A stretch of DNA of 64,000 bases from Gossypium raimondii (Eukaryota; Streptophyta; Magnoliopsida; Malvales; Malvaceae), in contig NC_068570.1 in assembly GCF_025698545.1 (NCBI RefSeq), positions 60,097,924-60,161,923 of the forward strand, read 5' to 3'. Below the pieces are notes generated by a model, which saw only the letters and a list, made by a program, of their open reading frames with translations, searched no databases and had not been told where the DNA came from. The translations under genes were made by a program, and so were the position numbers. Of the stretch, positions 24,891-36,634 are shown one piece after another. Numbering within the stretch: the first letter of the stretch is position 1; every line of letters begins with the position of its first letter.

Positions 24891-25354
24891 ACCATGATGA
24901 GAATTACGGTGAGATTCGACCTGAGCTTGTAACTGAAGACTATGAGGAGGAATTAAACATAGTTGAAGTGGTCTCTAATCCAACTGACATAGCAACAAAT
25001 CTAACTGTAAAAGTAGAAGTGACAGATGAGCTAACCACTAACATGGAGCTTAAACCGATAGTGAATGGAAGTGTAGAAGTGCCAATACACTTTCTGGCCA
25101 TTGTAGAGAAAGTGCCAACCGAAGAATTCGGGGAGTTTCATTCATTCTCATTCGACAACGGTAGCAAGGCTCGGGCAACCGAAATTTCATACGACATGAA
25201 AGGGAGGAAGCTCGAGGCAATAATACCCCGAAAAACGATTTGGGGATGGCTTGAATTTGGTACCAAATGGCTTGTAATGTGGATGTTGCGCCGAACGAAA
25301 ATAAGGCGACATCATTGGAATCGATCGAAGGGGCTGGTTCGTATACATCGATAG
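24890..25354 (+). pseudogene. Unassigned open frame, probable coding remnant
   Basis: An acidic, well-mixed frame runs about 155 codons without a stop (EIRPELVTEDYEEELN, EEFGEFHSFSFDNGSKA, KTIWGWLEFGTKWL). It lacks an ATG near its beginning. Codon use looks protein-like and clearly unlike the AT-rich flanks, but I do not recognise the family and see no partner exons. It may be a gene or transposon fragment. Confidence 0.35.
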
Positions 25355-25875
25355 AGGAACAAACATTGGATCAAAGTGCCCATGTTGAATTTTTGATTTA
25401 GCATTTATTAAGAGTGTTAGCTCTAGGTATCGTAATAATATATATTGATAGTTTTCATATCAGATTGAATATTTTCAAAGCATAATTACCACATTTGACA
25501 TTTTATAAAAGCATAGGTACCGAATAATACACAAATTGATAGTTCAAATATCATATCGGACATTTTCAAAGTACAAGTACTACATTAAATATTTTATAAA
25601 AAATAAAAATATTAAATAATACACAAATTAATAGTTTAAGTACCACATAAAATATTTTATAAAAGTATTTATCTCAAAATAAAATAAACTTGAAAGCAAG
25701 TTGGACCGAGCATTGACCCAACTTCGATTTTGAACGGGTCCAGAGTCTAACTTTTATGGGCCTAATAAACCGGTCCAAACCCTTTGAATGGTACTTTAGG
25801 CTTCGCCGGCGGTAGTCTGCTGACGTAAAGCGGAGTGTTAGGGCGGAGAATCAGATTCTATGTCACTTAAACGCT

Positions 25876-25903
25876 AAAACCCTAATTCTCTCTTAAACCC
25901 TAA
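25876..25903 (+). promoter_or_regulatory. Two telo-box motifs upstream of thymidine kinase
   Basis: AAACCCTAA occurs twice, at about 25877-25885 and 25895-25903, some 65-90 bp before the start codon. Telo-boxes are known in promoters and leaders of plant genes active in dividing cells, which would suit a nucleotide-salvage enzyme. The regulatory role here is inferred. Confidence 0.5.
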
Positions 25904-25948
25904 AATTATTCATTGGAAGCGCCACTTGCCAAATTTCACTCTTTCAAC

Positions 25949-25969
25949 ATGCAAATGCCCTTGAGATGA
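25949..25969 (+). promoter_or_regulatory. Upstream ORF overlapping the thymidine kinase start codon
   Basis: An upstream ATG at 25949 opens MQMPLR and stops at TGA 25967-25969. That stop overlaps the main ATG (25966-25968) by two bases, giving an ATGA junction. Such layouts can allow termination-coupled reinitiation. Whether the upstream ATG lies in the mRNA is not known. Confidence 0.5.
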
Positions 25970-28274
25970 GCCTCTCCATCTTCCCCACTTTTAGTATATC
26001 TCAAAAATCAATGTTACCCACTTCTATTTCAAGCATGAAATCCCTAATTTCCCCTCCCTTTTCTCCCTTAATTCTTCATTTCCCCAAAACCAAACCTTTT
26101 GCCTTCTTCTCTTTACCCTCAAAACCCCCCAATGTTTCGTACCCTAAATTTCTCCACGCAAAACCTTCAATGCCTTCGCCAAGATCCCCGATTTTTTCAA
26201 TCCCGATTCGACAATCGCATATAGAGACACCCCAATCTTCTTTGCCGTGCGGTGAGGTCCACGTCATCGTCGGACCCATGTTTGCTGGCAAGACAACCAC
26301 ACTTCTCCACCGAATCCAAGCTGAAAGCAACAATGGCAGGTTCAAAGTTCAAAAAAATAAAAAAACCCTTATATTCCTTTCGCGGTTTTGTTTGTTCCAT
26401 AGAGCTGGGTTAAATTCTGGTTTTAGATGTTGTATAAGTTAATGGTTTAGATAAAAAAGAATTGCTGTGATGAACCAGCTTTCAGGCTTGTCAGCTTATG
26501 CACTTCTCTTGCAACATTGTATATTCAGTGGGAGAATAATCCATTGCATAAATGGTTGTTAATTGGATGTGTTTTCAACCAATATCTGAAGATTTTAAGT
26601 TGTTGATATTGTGTGTGCAAAATTAAGGGTTATAAAACTTGCCCCTGTTTTAAAGGCATCCGAAAATCCTTTGTAGTACTCTTTGTTTTGATGTTGTGCT
26701 GAGAAACAGGGGCCTGTCGAAGTTTCTAAAACTTCATATCTCGATCTTAAGACTCGAGGATGGAAATTTTGTTAATGTAATTGTTAAGCTACAACGTAGG
26801 GAAGTCGTTATGAATCTTTTTGAGCGGGTCGGCTCTTGAGAGAGAGGTCTTTGAAATGTTGTCAGTTGAGCAGCCGATTGGACCCTTAAACAATGGAGAT
26901 ATTGTGAACGGGGCATCTATGCTCGGTTTTAGCCTCAGCTTTTCTCTCCTAATTCTGAGGAGAGCCCAACGGGTTCATGGAGTTTAGCATGAAGTGCTCC
27001 CTAAACTCTTTGAACCCTTTGACTCTCCTCGGTGTACAGGAGACAAAACCCCACCACAGGGACAGTACCTTCCATTAAGGGTCTGAGACTCTCACCTCAA
27101 CAAATCTTAACCATTTTACTAACAGATTGTCTGTCCTTCACACCGAGCAAAGCCATTGTGTGAGTTGAGAAATGTACATAAATTTGGTGACCTTGTGACC
27201 TTTCAGTAGGTTGTATTCTATGTGCTGAAAAGTACCTGCTTCGTAAATGTTCGTGTTTTATTCATTGGATAGTTATCTTCAGCAAACTTACGTTGAGGTC
27301 ACATGGCTTGTCGTTTGCGCTTCTGATACAATGATCTCTACTTGGTTTTCTTGTTAGACTCTCGTCTTGTTTAACCTGTCTATCTTTAAATTTGGCTATG
27401 CAGAACTGTGGCTGTAATAAAATCAAACAAGGATACAAGGTATGGATTGGATTCAATTGTGACACATGATGGCATGAAACTACCATGTTGGGCATTAGCA
27501 AATTTATCATCATTCAGACAAAAGATTGGCCCCGATGCTTATGATCAGGTTTGCATCTTTCTCCCGAGCTTCACGAGTGTTACGGGTCTATATGGGTATT
27601 TATTGTTGAACTTACTCATAAATGACCCAGTGCTTGTAACAGCTTGATGTCATTGGCATCGATGAAGCTCAATTCTTCGAAGACCTTTATGACTTCTGCT
27701 GTGAAGCTGCGGATCATGATTGCAAAACCGTGATAGTAGCCGGGCTGGATGGTGACTATTTAAGGTATTATTTTATCGGCTTACGTTTTCGAGATGCATT
27801 CATATAACACCCTCTTAGATAAAAATACCATGGAGGCTATTGTACTAGGTGTCAAATTGTATTTACTCCCTCTACATAGTTCACGTACGCATATTGGAGT
27901 TAATTTGTCCATTTTTTGAGTAGAAAAAGGCAAAATGCAATTCAACTCTTATTACAAGGGCTTACGAAGTATTTTTTTACCCATCCTCTTGTGATTTAAA
28001 CCCAATTCTTGCAAGCAGAAGGAGCTTTGGATCGGTGCTCAATATCATTCCCCTTGCTAACTCCGTGACGAAGTTAACGGCTCGATGTGAGCTTTGCGGA
28101 AAACGAGCTTTCTTTACCTTAAGGAAGACCGATGAGACAGAAACGGAGTTGATTGGTGGAGCCGAAGTTTACATGCCGGTATGCCGACAGCACTATGTGG
28201 ACGGGCAAGTTGTGATTGGAGCTGCAAGAAGTGTGTTGGAATCAAAGAAGCTTCAATGTGGGACTTGCGCATAG
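25966..28274 (+). CDS. TK1B: Thymidine kinase, TK1b type, organelle-targeted
   Basis: Type II thymidine kinase, phosphorylating thymidine to dTMP in the salvage pathway. Four exons (25966-26339, 27404-27548, 27643-27764, 28019-28274) join in frame to 897 nt, 298 residues. The first 85 or so residues are Ser/Pro-rich and basic, typical of a plastid or dual transit peptide and of the plant TK1b branch rather than cytosolic TK1a. The P-loop is [12 protein letters not shown]. The Walker B-like motif is [10 protein letters not shown], whose Glu is the expected catalytic residue. Zinc-binding cysteines appear as [10 protein letters not shown], followed by CRQH. The lasso region is at [11 protein letters not shown]. 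The C-terminus is KLQCGTCA. The start is the ATG opening MSLSIFPTF, with a short upstream ORF ending on it. Confidence 0.95.
27815..27985. repeat. MITE remnant in thymidine kinase intron 3
   Basis: Contains TACCATGGAGGCTATTGTAC at the left, TTTTTTGAGTAGAAAAAGG in the middle and a degraded right end with TTTTTTTACCC. It is a short member of the CCATGGAGG family and lies between intact splice sites. Confidence 0.55.
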
Positions 28275-29500
28275 TTCTTTTGTTTATCCTTGTTTATGTG
28301 GCCCTTTAAAAAAAGGGTAATTGGTAACAATCTATGTATTGTGGATGTAAATGCAGTTTGGAAATTTGCATAATGTAGCTTTCATGACATTTTTATTTCT
28401 CTGTAATGAAAATGTGATTTCTTGTCCTTTACCTACTTGAAGGAACCAGCTTCCCCTGGGAATGGGTTAGGTCGGTCGTATAATTCAATTTTAAGTCCTT
28501 CATTGTCTTTTCTCCAAAGAGATTTTCAAGATTAATTCTAAATTTTGCTTTTACTTTAAAAACTATGAAATTTATTTTTTGATTTTTAATTCTTTTATTT
28601 TAAAAAATCAGTAACTTTTCAAACAAATAAACCAATCAAGATTTTTATACGATATTTTAAAATATACATTTTATTGAAATTTTATTATTTTAGAATAAAA
28701 AGAAAAGATAAATTTTAATTCAATTTAATAAATTATAGCTTTTAAGTTAGTTTCATTAAATAATTATTTTACGTTAAATAAAAAGTAAATTGATTAATTC
28801 TTTATTAATTTATTTTCAGGAGATACATGTAACATTCCATATATAACCATCCTACAAACAACACCATTTTTAACAATAAAATAAATATTTTATTAAATTA
28901 ACCAATTTATTTTTGTTCCAATAAAAAACTTAAAATGTAAATTAATTTCTAAATTTCCAATACAAAAATATCCATGATAATTTCACCACCAATTTTCAAA
29001 ATTGCAATTAATAATTTCTCAAATATTTTTATTTTCTTATCAATATTCTAAATTTCTTCCACAACAATAACAATTTTCGATTTTTCTTCCGCTCGTCAAT
29101 TTCCAAAATTTTCTTCCTCAACCACAAGTTTGATTTCTCAATTTATCTTCCTCAACCCTAAATCATAGAGAGGCACGTCGGGGGAATCCAACAAGTAAAA
29201 CTCCTGTAAGGCATTTCCATATGAAAAACCCTTTAAACAATTTCTAAAAAGACATTTAATTTAGTAATTTGAATAAAAAATTTTAATACGCGAAACCCTA
29301 ATATAACCAGCGAAATCATTGCTGCTAAATGTGAGAAAAATAATAAGTGAAAAAAGCATTATAATTTGAAAAGGCCTCAGAATTGCAGAATAACATCAAG
29401 GCTTTATTTAAAGCCATTCAGTCCCGAAAGATGGTGTTTTTATAATTGCTTTCCTCATCAGCCACACTCTCAAAAATCCAAAGGAATAATATACATACAC
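28275..29500. other. Thymidine kinase 3' region and AT-rich spacer
   Basis: 3'UTR-like sequence runs to about 28450. It is followed by about 1 kb of very AT-rich DNA with no coding signal. Confidence 0.45.
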
Positions 29501-29960
29501 ACAGAATAAGTACAATTAATTAGATCAGAAAAAAAAAAAAACTACGAGATCTAAAGGAAGCGTAAATAATAAATGTTCGTCTCATGGCCAGTCCCAAGAG
29601 GTAAAAGCAGCGACGCTGCTCCACAAGGCGATGGAATATGAGACAACTCGTCGACGGAGGAGCTCCACGAATGGAGGACCGTCAACGTCAACGAGCTTTT
29701 TTCTATGGCGTTATCTTCGAGATTTACAAACACAATATACGGTTTGCCCCGGTTTTATAGATAAGGATTTTGAATCCTCCGCCATATATACGATCAAATT
29801 GAACACCTAAAAATAAGAAAAGAAGAAGAAATTAATAGATTCAAAGTATTTGATCAGGGATTTTTAGACGAATTTGAAGCTTTGCTTGGAAGAATTGAGC
29901 GGTGAGTCGTAAAATGGGTGTTTCCAAGGTTAATTTATAGCGTGGCTCGCCGCCACTCGC
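29500..29960 (-). other. Possible short transcription unit, coding status unresolved
   Basis: Reading the minus strand, TATAAATTAACC near 29938-29927 resembles a TATA box. An ATG near 29785 opens MAEDSKSLSIKPGQTVYC and stops after 24 codons. An overlapping frame without ATG reads VFVNLEDNAIEKSSLT then SSSVDELSHIPSP to a stop near 29551. GC content is above the flanks. Splicing that would join these frames is not obvious. Confidence 0.3.
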
Positions 29961-31354
29961 TTTTGATGCTAGGGTTTTTGCATAGCGACATAAAGTATCA
30001 AGGCCCAACTAAAGGCCCAACAATTTTAACACTTGGAATTGCAAAGCTAAATTTTGAGAATGGCTTAATTACAGGATTAGCTCCAAATTAAATATTTTTT
30101 TCTCACTTAGATACTTAAAATTTCTTTTTTATTAAAACTGGTATATAAATTTTCAATTTTGTTTCATATTATTCTAAGAGTGTAAGATGTCCAATAGGAA
30201 ACAAAAATTTAAGTACCTAGGCAGGAAAAACACTATAATTATTGGGCCAATTTTATATTTAAGCTTTTTGGAATTGAAGGGTTGAAAATAAAATATTAAA
30301 TTTCTAAATTGAATTTATTTAAAGCCAAATTTAAATTATAAAACTTGTATACAATATGTTACTACACTTAAATACGAATAGGAGCACATTGCTTAATAAA
30401 TGTAAATGTTGAATTTTGAAAAAATAAATATTTACACCCTTAATTTATTGTATTTTATGTTATTTGCCAATAAATTTAAATATTAAACAATATATTTTAA
30501 TTCGAATATAAAAATAAAATATTTAGAAAATCCATAAAATTTAACAATACCCAAACTAGTAATAAAATTAATTAATTTACATTATAAATTTATTTGTTAT
30601 TTGATAATACTATAATGTTATCTATAATTTACTTATTTTTCAATGCTCCTAATAAGAGGATTTATATATTTGATATAATTTTTTTCAAAGGGTTATTAAA
30701 TAAGCCCTCAAACAAGCCCTAAGAGTTAGATTCAAGGACAAAATTTAAAATTTAAACAAATTACTTCTTTTTATCATAATCAAAATAAACTTGACTTGAT
30801 CTATAATAAACGATGAAGAACATAAAAAAATGAGAAACCAAAACTTGTAGGATAGATTGATCCAAGTGATGGTAAAACAAGAGAGGTCATTGCACTGAAG
30901 ATTGATCCAAATGAATGAAAAAAGTCACTAAAAATTTTGGTGGGGAGGGACCAAATCATATCATATCATATCATAAATATTTGTTAAAAACCCCTCCCCT
31001 TCACATGTTAAAAAAATCAAGTCCTAGCATAGGGCTCTTTTCATCACCACAAAATTCTATTCTAAACTACCCTGACCTTATTATGTACAGCAAGTTGTCA
31101 ATATCATCTTCCTTTGCTATCATCCTTTTTCTCCACATCCTGCAGTCATAGCATACAAAATGCCCAAAAAAAAGGGTTTAGATCAATGCCGGTGTTGCCG
31201 AATCCCGTATAATCGTCATCTGTTATTAGGTTGAATATACATTGTATAATGAGCATTAGATAAGAACTTCAGTTTCATCCATTTCGATGTCACAAAGTAA
31301 TATACAATGCAACAGCCAAAGAATCTCAACTATGGAAGAGAAACCAAAAGATAT
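29961..31354. other. AT-rich spacer, no gene seen
   Basis: Includes a five-base ATCAT run at about 30955-30974. No coding region could be supported. Confidence 0.4.
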
Positions 31355-31715
31355 ATAGCTAGGGTTAAAGTACCTGGGAGGTCCCTGTATTATAGGGACT
31401 GGATAAAATTAGCCCCTGAACTATTAAAAAGAATCAAATAAGTCCAAATTGTAAGAGTTAACATTTATTGTATAAAAAAATGTCTTGAAAATTATTTTTT
31501 TTCAATTGCATTAAACTCCAAACAAAAATTGCATTTACAGAACCATAAAAACTTTAAAATTATGAGCTCTGCTATACAATAAATGATATTTTTCAAATAG
31601 GAAATGTTAACTATATTCCAATTTGGACTTATTTGATTCTTTTTAATACTACAGTCTACAAGGATTAAATCAATCCATTTAATAGTAGAAGGACCTCTCA
31701 AGTACATTCATCTAT
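31355..31715. repeat. MITE-like inverted repeat, family with AGGTCC(C)T ends
   Basis: Left AAGTACCTGGGAGGTCCCTG is faced by AGGACCTCTCAAGTAC on the right. Arms AATCAAATAAGTCCAAATTG and CAATTTGGACTTATTTGATT are inverted copies. A relative lies at about 51700-52085. Confidence 0.6.
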
Positions 31716-31917
31716 AACTAGTGGAAATAAACTTACAAATTTTATATTGAAAGAATCTGGGGAGGAGCCAAAATAGGGTTGTGTATGACTGATTTGTATG
31801 TTCATCAATAGTTACACCAGACCAGAGATGTTCACCCTAAACATAATAATAGCAAAATTTGTCATTATCCTTCTCGAAAACTACTGTTGAACCAACTATT
31901 AGTTTATCTGAATGCCA

Positions 31918-32906
31918 TCAAAAACGATAATTCTTACAAATATCGCTTCCAACTCTATGAATGTTAAATTGTAAGTTACATAATAGCAGCTCTAGAGATT
32001 GCATTACGAATCTAGGTTTTCTAAGAGCAAGCACTTTCAGCAAAGAACAATCGATTTCGTGTGATATGGTACAAACTAAAGAATATACGTACACATTCTT
32101 ACCTTCTGTTATGCTTTGATGGCTTTGACTAAGAATCTCTTGCACAGCAGGATTTGTTGTTCGAGCAAGTCGTTTAATACGATTCAATCGCAATCCTTTT
32201 GAACTTAAACCTGAACACCATTTTTTTATATACAAACACAGAATCCGAAATTTGAGTAGTTCATTAATAAATGGTAATATAAAGTGATATGAATTTTTAA
32301 ACTTACAATTGGAAGTTCCATTTTCCTTCATCAGCCCACCAATTGAAACCCCATCACCAACAGGATCATTTATTGCTCGAGCCAGATGTTTTATGCGATT
32401 CAAACGTACCTTTCCAGGTAAAATAGCTAACTTATGAGCAGGGACATCCAAACCTGTTGAAGTAAACCATAACAATGAACTAGTAAGAACATAATCACAC
32501 TGTGTTTTATATCCTTTTTGAAGTTAACATTAATGGTTATTTTAAAGGGGAGCTGACTGTGGGAGTTTCCTGTATCGAGAATCAGTCTTTGTTGTTGTCC
32601 GTGATCCGTTCTTAGAAAAGCATCAGCAGCAACAGCAACATCAGCATTACACCGAGGACTAACATCCGAAACCGAAACACAAGTTAAAGCATTACTTAAA
32701 GGTAATTGAATTGGTGATATAGGAGGGTTTAATCGAGCCATTTCGGCTCTTTGTCTTCGCAATTGATAGTTCCTTCGACGTCTGGCTAAATGCTTTTCTT
32801 TTTCCTCAAGGCTCATTGATTGCCTTCTTTGCCTATCCCTTATACGACGACGTTCCCTCTCTAACTCCTTTCGTATCTCTGATCTGCTTGTTAATTCTTC
32901 CATCAT
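31918..32906 (-). CDS. Uncharacterised arginine-rich protein with an exon-encoded LNRIK repeat (borders approximate)
   Basis: The start is the ATG opening MMEELTSRSEIRKE at 32906. Exon 1 encodes a strongly basic predicted helix or coiled coil (ERERRRIRDRQRRQS, HLARRRRNYQLRRQR). Its donor is unclear, probably in 32480-32560. Exon 2 (32453-32307) and exon 3 (32210-32103) have clean acceptors and donors, lie in the same phase, and each encode a copy of one motif: RLNRIKHLARAIN and RLNRIKRLARTTN. A terminal exon ending near 31918 (LALRKPRFVMQS) is possible but weak. A 5'UTR intron is likely, with an acceptor near 32976 and a donor near 33220. I do not recognise the family. The basic region suggests a nuclear or nucleic-acid-binding protein, but that is inference. 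Confidence 0.65.
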
Positions 32907-32975
32907 CGTTTCACAGTAGAATTCGATTGAATCACACAATCTTCAGTTAATTAAAACATCCACTAGATTTTCCTG

Positions 32976-33340
32976 TAAAACAAATATTAAAATTTAAAAA
33001 AAAAAAAGCAATCAATGAGAATAATTATATATAAAATAAAAACAATTTCAAAATCGTGAGAAAGGAAAGCTAAATCTAATGATTAAACATTTTTTTTCCA
33101 TAAAAAGCTGCAAACTTCTCTGATCTTATAAATGAATATTCCTCACATTCAAATCAAAACCATCACAAATTTTTTTATTAAAAAAAACAGTAATGGAAAA
33201 TGAAGAGGAAAACCCTAACCTGGAGACGGTGGAATTGAACGTAGGATGAACAACAAATCTGGAAAATAAACAAATAAATCATAGACAAAGGCAAATGTAA
33301 GAACTGAAAACGAGATCGAATCGGTGCTTTTCTTTTCTCT
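32976..33340 (-). other. 5' untranslated region of the arginine-rich gene, with probable leader intron
   Basis: On the minus strand TTTTACAG/GAAAATC near 32976 is a good acceptor just before the coding exon. CTCCAG/GTTAGG near 33220 is a plausible donor. This suggests a leader exon around 33221-33340. Confidence 0.4.
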
Positions 33341-34617
33341 TTTATTAATATAATTTTGGGCGAATTGAAACTGTTCCTTCTTCGTAAAATTAAAGCCCGT
33401 TATTCATTTTGATAATTTCATTTTAGGGAAAAATAATAATATTTATTTTACAATTTGAATTCGAGTCAATTTAATTTATTTTTAATTATATAATATTTGA
33501 ATTATCTAATATTATTTCTTTTAACAACTTTAACCCTCAACATTTAGAAATTGTGTAATTTGATCCTTTTATCTTTCAATTTTACTTTTTTGACACTAAG
33601 TGTTAAATTGAAAAAAAACAAATTTCACAATGGATAAATGTTAAGAGTTAATTTAAAAAAATTAAGACTAATTTGACATAATATATAAATATTGAAAGCT
33701 TAAAATTACCATTATGCTAATTCAAAGTCAGCCACTTAATTACTGGTGACAAAAATAAATAAATAATTGAGTGATAATTTTGTAAATTTTCATAGTTGGG
33801 TGACTATAAGTATGATTTACCCTTTATATTTTTGGTTGATAGGGAACGATGGTATTGGTAGGTAGTATGTGTTTGACTTTCATAGGCGCCTTGTATTCAC
33901 TTTTTGTTCTTTGTATGTTGCGCCAAAAGCCAATACGACAGCGTATTGGTAAACTTTCTGAATAACAAACAAAACCATGAGAAAATTATTTTTCATCACA
34001 TCTTAAAAACAAAATAAATATAAATATTTTTTTTTCTAAAAAGTAATTCTATTTTTTCGAATATCATTTTCATGAAGCAAAGCTTGAATCCTAAATACGG
34101 AGAGTCCTCCCCTTATGATATTCGCCTAATCTTCTACGGTGTCGTTTTCCCGCTTATGTTTTGTCTATTATCTTTTTCCTCTTGAAAACTCTTTTCTAAG
34201 GAGTTTCTCGTAGAAACCTTTGTCCAAAAAAGGGAAGGATTCCCATTATCACAAAGAAAGAGGGGATTATAGTGCAATTTGCCCTTAAATTGCCACAATT
34301 GGTAAGGTTTCTTCTTTTATTATTATTGAATAAGTACACTTACTATTTTCGATATTCGTAATTCTTTATATGATTAATATCTTAATAATTTAATTGTACG
34401 ATTAATATTTTAATGATTCAATTATTATGAAAATTTTTAAACTGATTCGATATCTTTATCATATTAATTTAAAATATTATATATATATATATGTGTGGTG
34501 TATGCGGAGTCGTTATATGCTGGACGAATGATTTCTCCACAATCATGATTGAGGAGGGGAGTGGTACTTTAGATCTGAGCGATTGGCAACGTGTAATCAA
34601 GAGCCGAGAGAGACGAC
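33341..34617. other. Intergenic spacer upstream of the arginine-rich gene
   Basis: AT-rich with degraded GGGTAAA-type MITE pieces near 33700-33830. A (TA)n run at about 34478-34490 precedes the hAT-type repeat. No gene was found. Confidence 0.4.
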
Positions 34618-34972
34618 TAGAGGTGCTCATGGGCCGGGCGGCCCGGCCCGATGGCCCGCCCGAAATATGGGAGGGTTTGGGTAAAAATATAGACCCGAAA
34701 TATGGGCTTGGGTAAAAAAACGAGGCCCGTTTAGAAAACGGGCCGGGCCTCGGGTACAACTTTTTTGGCCCGGGCCCGGCTCGGCCCGATATAATAAATA
34801 TTTTTATTTTAAAATTTTTTAATTTTTAAAATAAATTTTTGGTATTTTATTAAAAAATGGGCTGGGCCGGGCCGGGCCCGAGCTTATGATTTTTTCCCGG
34901 GCCGGCCCTGGGCAAAATTTCAGGCCCATATTTTGAGCTGGGCTAAAATTTTTATGGGCCCGGCCCATGGGG
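34618..34972. mobile_element. hAT-type GC-rich MITE, degenerate copy
   Basis: Starts TAGAGGTGCTCATGGGCCGG and ends CCCGGCCCATGGG, with dense GGCCCGGCCC palindromes around an AT-rich centre. It is homologous throughout to the element at 44019-44441. GACGAC occurs on both flanks and may be a decayed target duplication. Confidence 0.65.
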
Positions 34973-36634
34973 ACGACAAGGTTTTTCTTCCTCTGGAGAT
35001 GGGCATTTCAACGGTTTCTTTGATTTTCGAAATTGGGGCTCCACAAAGGTGACTAGGTTTTTCTTTCGTTTTTACTTTGGTTGTGGGTAGGATGTAGTAA
35101 CTGTTATCTTTTTCTTGTTTAGGACTTTCTTTAGTTTTCTTAATTGCAGTCTGTTTATGTCATTGTGTATTATGTTGCCATTTCCAATTATATATAAGCC
35201 CAACTTTTATTCAAAAAAAATATTATATATATATTAATATTTATTGAACGGTTACGAGTTTTTTAACATGAAACAAATAGTTAAAAAAAATTTAATTTAC
35301 ATCAAATTTGACATACGTGATCTATATAAATGAAATATAAAATGTAACGGTTGGATAATTAAAATATCAACATACAGACTAGGGAAAACATTTAATTTTT
35401 TCGATTAGTTTTTTATTAATTTGACTTAATCGACCATAATCTACAAAAATTGACTCAACCAAATTAAAGCTCAATTATAAATAATTAGAAATACATTAAA
35501 TTAAATCGATTTTTAGGTCAAATCGGTTAAAAAATTAAGAACAGTTAATCCACCGAAATAACTATCTAAATTGAATTTATAACCGAAAAAACCGCCAAAT
35601 TAAAATCGATTAAGTCGATTTTCTCGATTTTAACCGAAAATTGCTCTCCCGTGCATATAAAGAGATACGAAAGAGTGTAAAACTATTTTCGTTTTATACA
35701 ATGGATCTCTCCCCACGCATAACACACAAACACAATATTTGGGGCCCTTCTCCACCACTTACTAGATGAGATGACATTTATTTTTGTTGTTTCCATTGAA
35801 AGGAAACCATACAAACGCCTAATGGCGCTTAGGGATAGTCCCCAAAAAGGAAAAGTTGTTCCGAATACAAGACAAGACAAATACAGCTCAAAGCTAGGAA
35901 CAACTACGATCGTGGTGCGATAGTTCCAACCCCAACATAAGGCTTTAGGTTTACCTATAACCAACCATAGAGTCCAAAACCATGACCATACAAAAACGGA
36001 AGGAAAAGGAGGAGATCAAGACCGCAACTACAGGCCTCAACAAGTGACTATGAGATGCCGTGTTCATGGTTTTAGGCCATCGAGGAGGAACCCGCAAAAC
36101 CGTGCACGACCATGTAAGGATAGAGCCATACTCCAACGGAGCTCAACAACCTTTAGAGCTAGAGTCTAAAGCAATGGAAGCTGTGAAACATCACCAAATC
36201 CAACTGAGGTGGCCCGAGTCCGGTTCCCATACTGCTGATGGGTGCCATGACCAACTTAAAATTATAGAGCTGAGGAGGAGTCAGCGCAGAGAGAACCACT
36301 TGAAAAAGAGACAGAAAGGGAGTCTTTTGAGAAAATACCGAAAAAAAATTCGTCACTGTCATTTCCTATTAAAAACAGGTAATAGTATATGAATTGATTC
36401 ACTGATTGATGTGAGCCAATATCCACAAAGTGACTAAAATCTGCTCAAAGCTGTTTCATAAGAAATGTACACTGAGATTTTTGCAATTCAGTCCCTTTGC
36501 CTAAAAAACCAACAAAAAGCTAAGCTCATATTTTTCTATAAATTTACAGCACACACCTAAAGGTTGATGCTATAAAATTAAGAAGAAAAAAAAAGGGTAT
36601 TTGGGTAGAATTTACAGATTCCTCCATTCCTTTT
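34973..36634. other. Repeat-rich spacer downstream of the GRAS gene
   Basis: An inverted, TCGATT-rich remnant lies at about 35395-35645. A less AT-rich block at 35690-36390 might be part of an old LINE, but no diagnostic motif was seen. The 3'UTR of the GRAS gene probably occupies the last 200-250 bp. Confidence 0.35.

Noticed and set aside
26692-27102. Possible third LTR-like block in thymidine kinase intron 1 (TGTTGTGCTGAG to CCTCAACA)
   Set aside because: Some words resemble the blocks at 7341 and 7998 (GACAAAACCCC), but the flanks do not match as a target duplication and the overall similarity seems weak by eye.
35690-36390. LINE-like or gene-like block
   Set aside because: Composition differs from its flanks, but I found no reverse transcriptase, RNase H or other diagnostic motif and no splice-supported frame.
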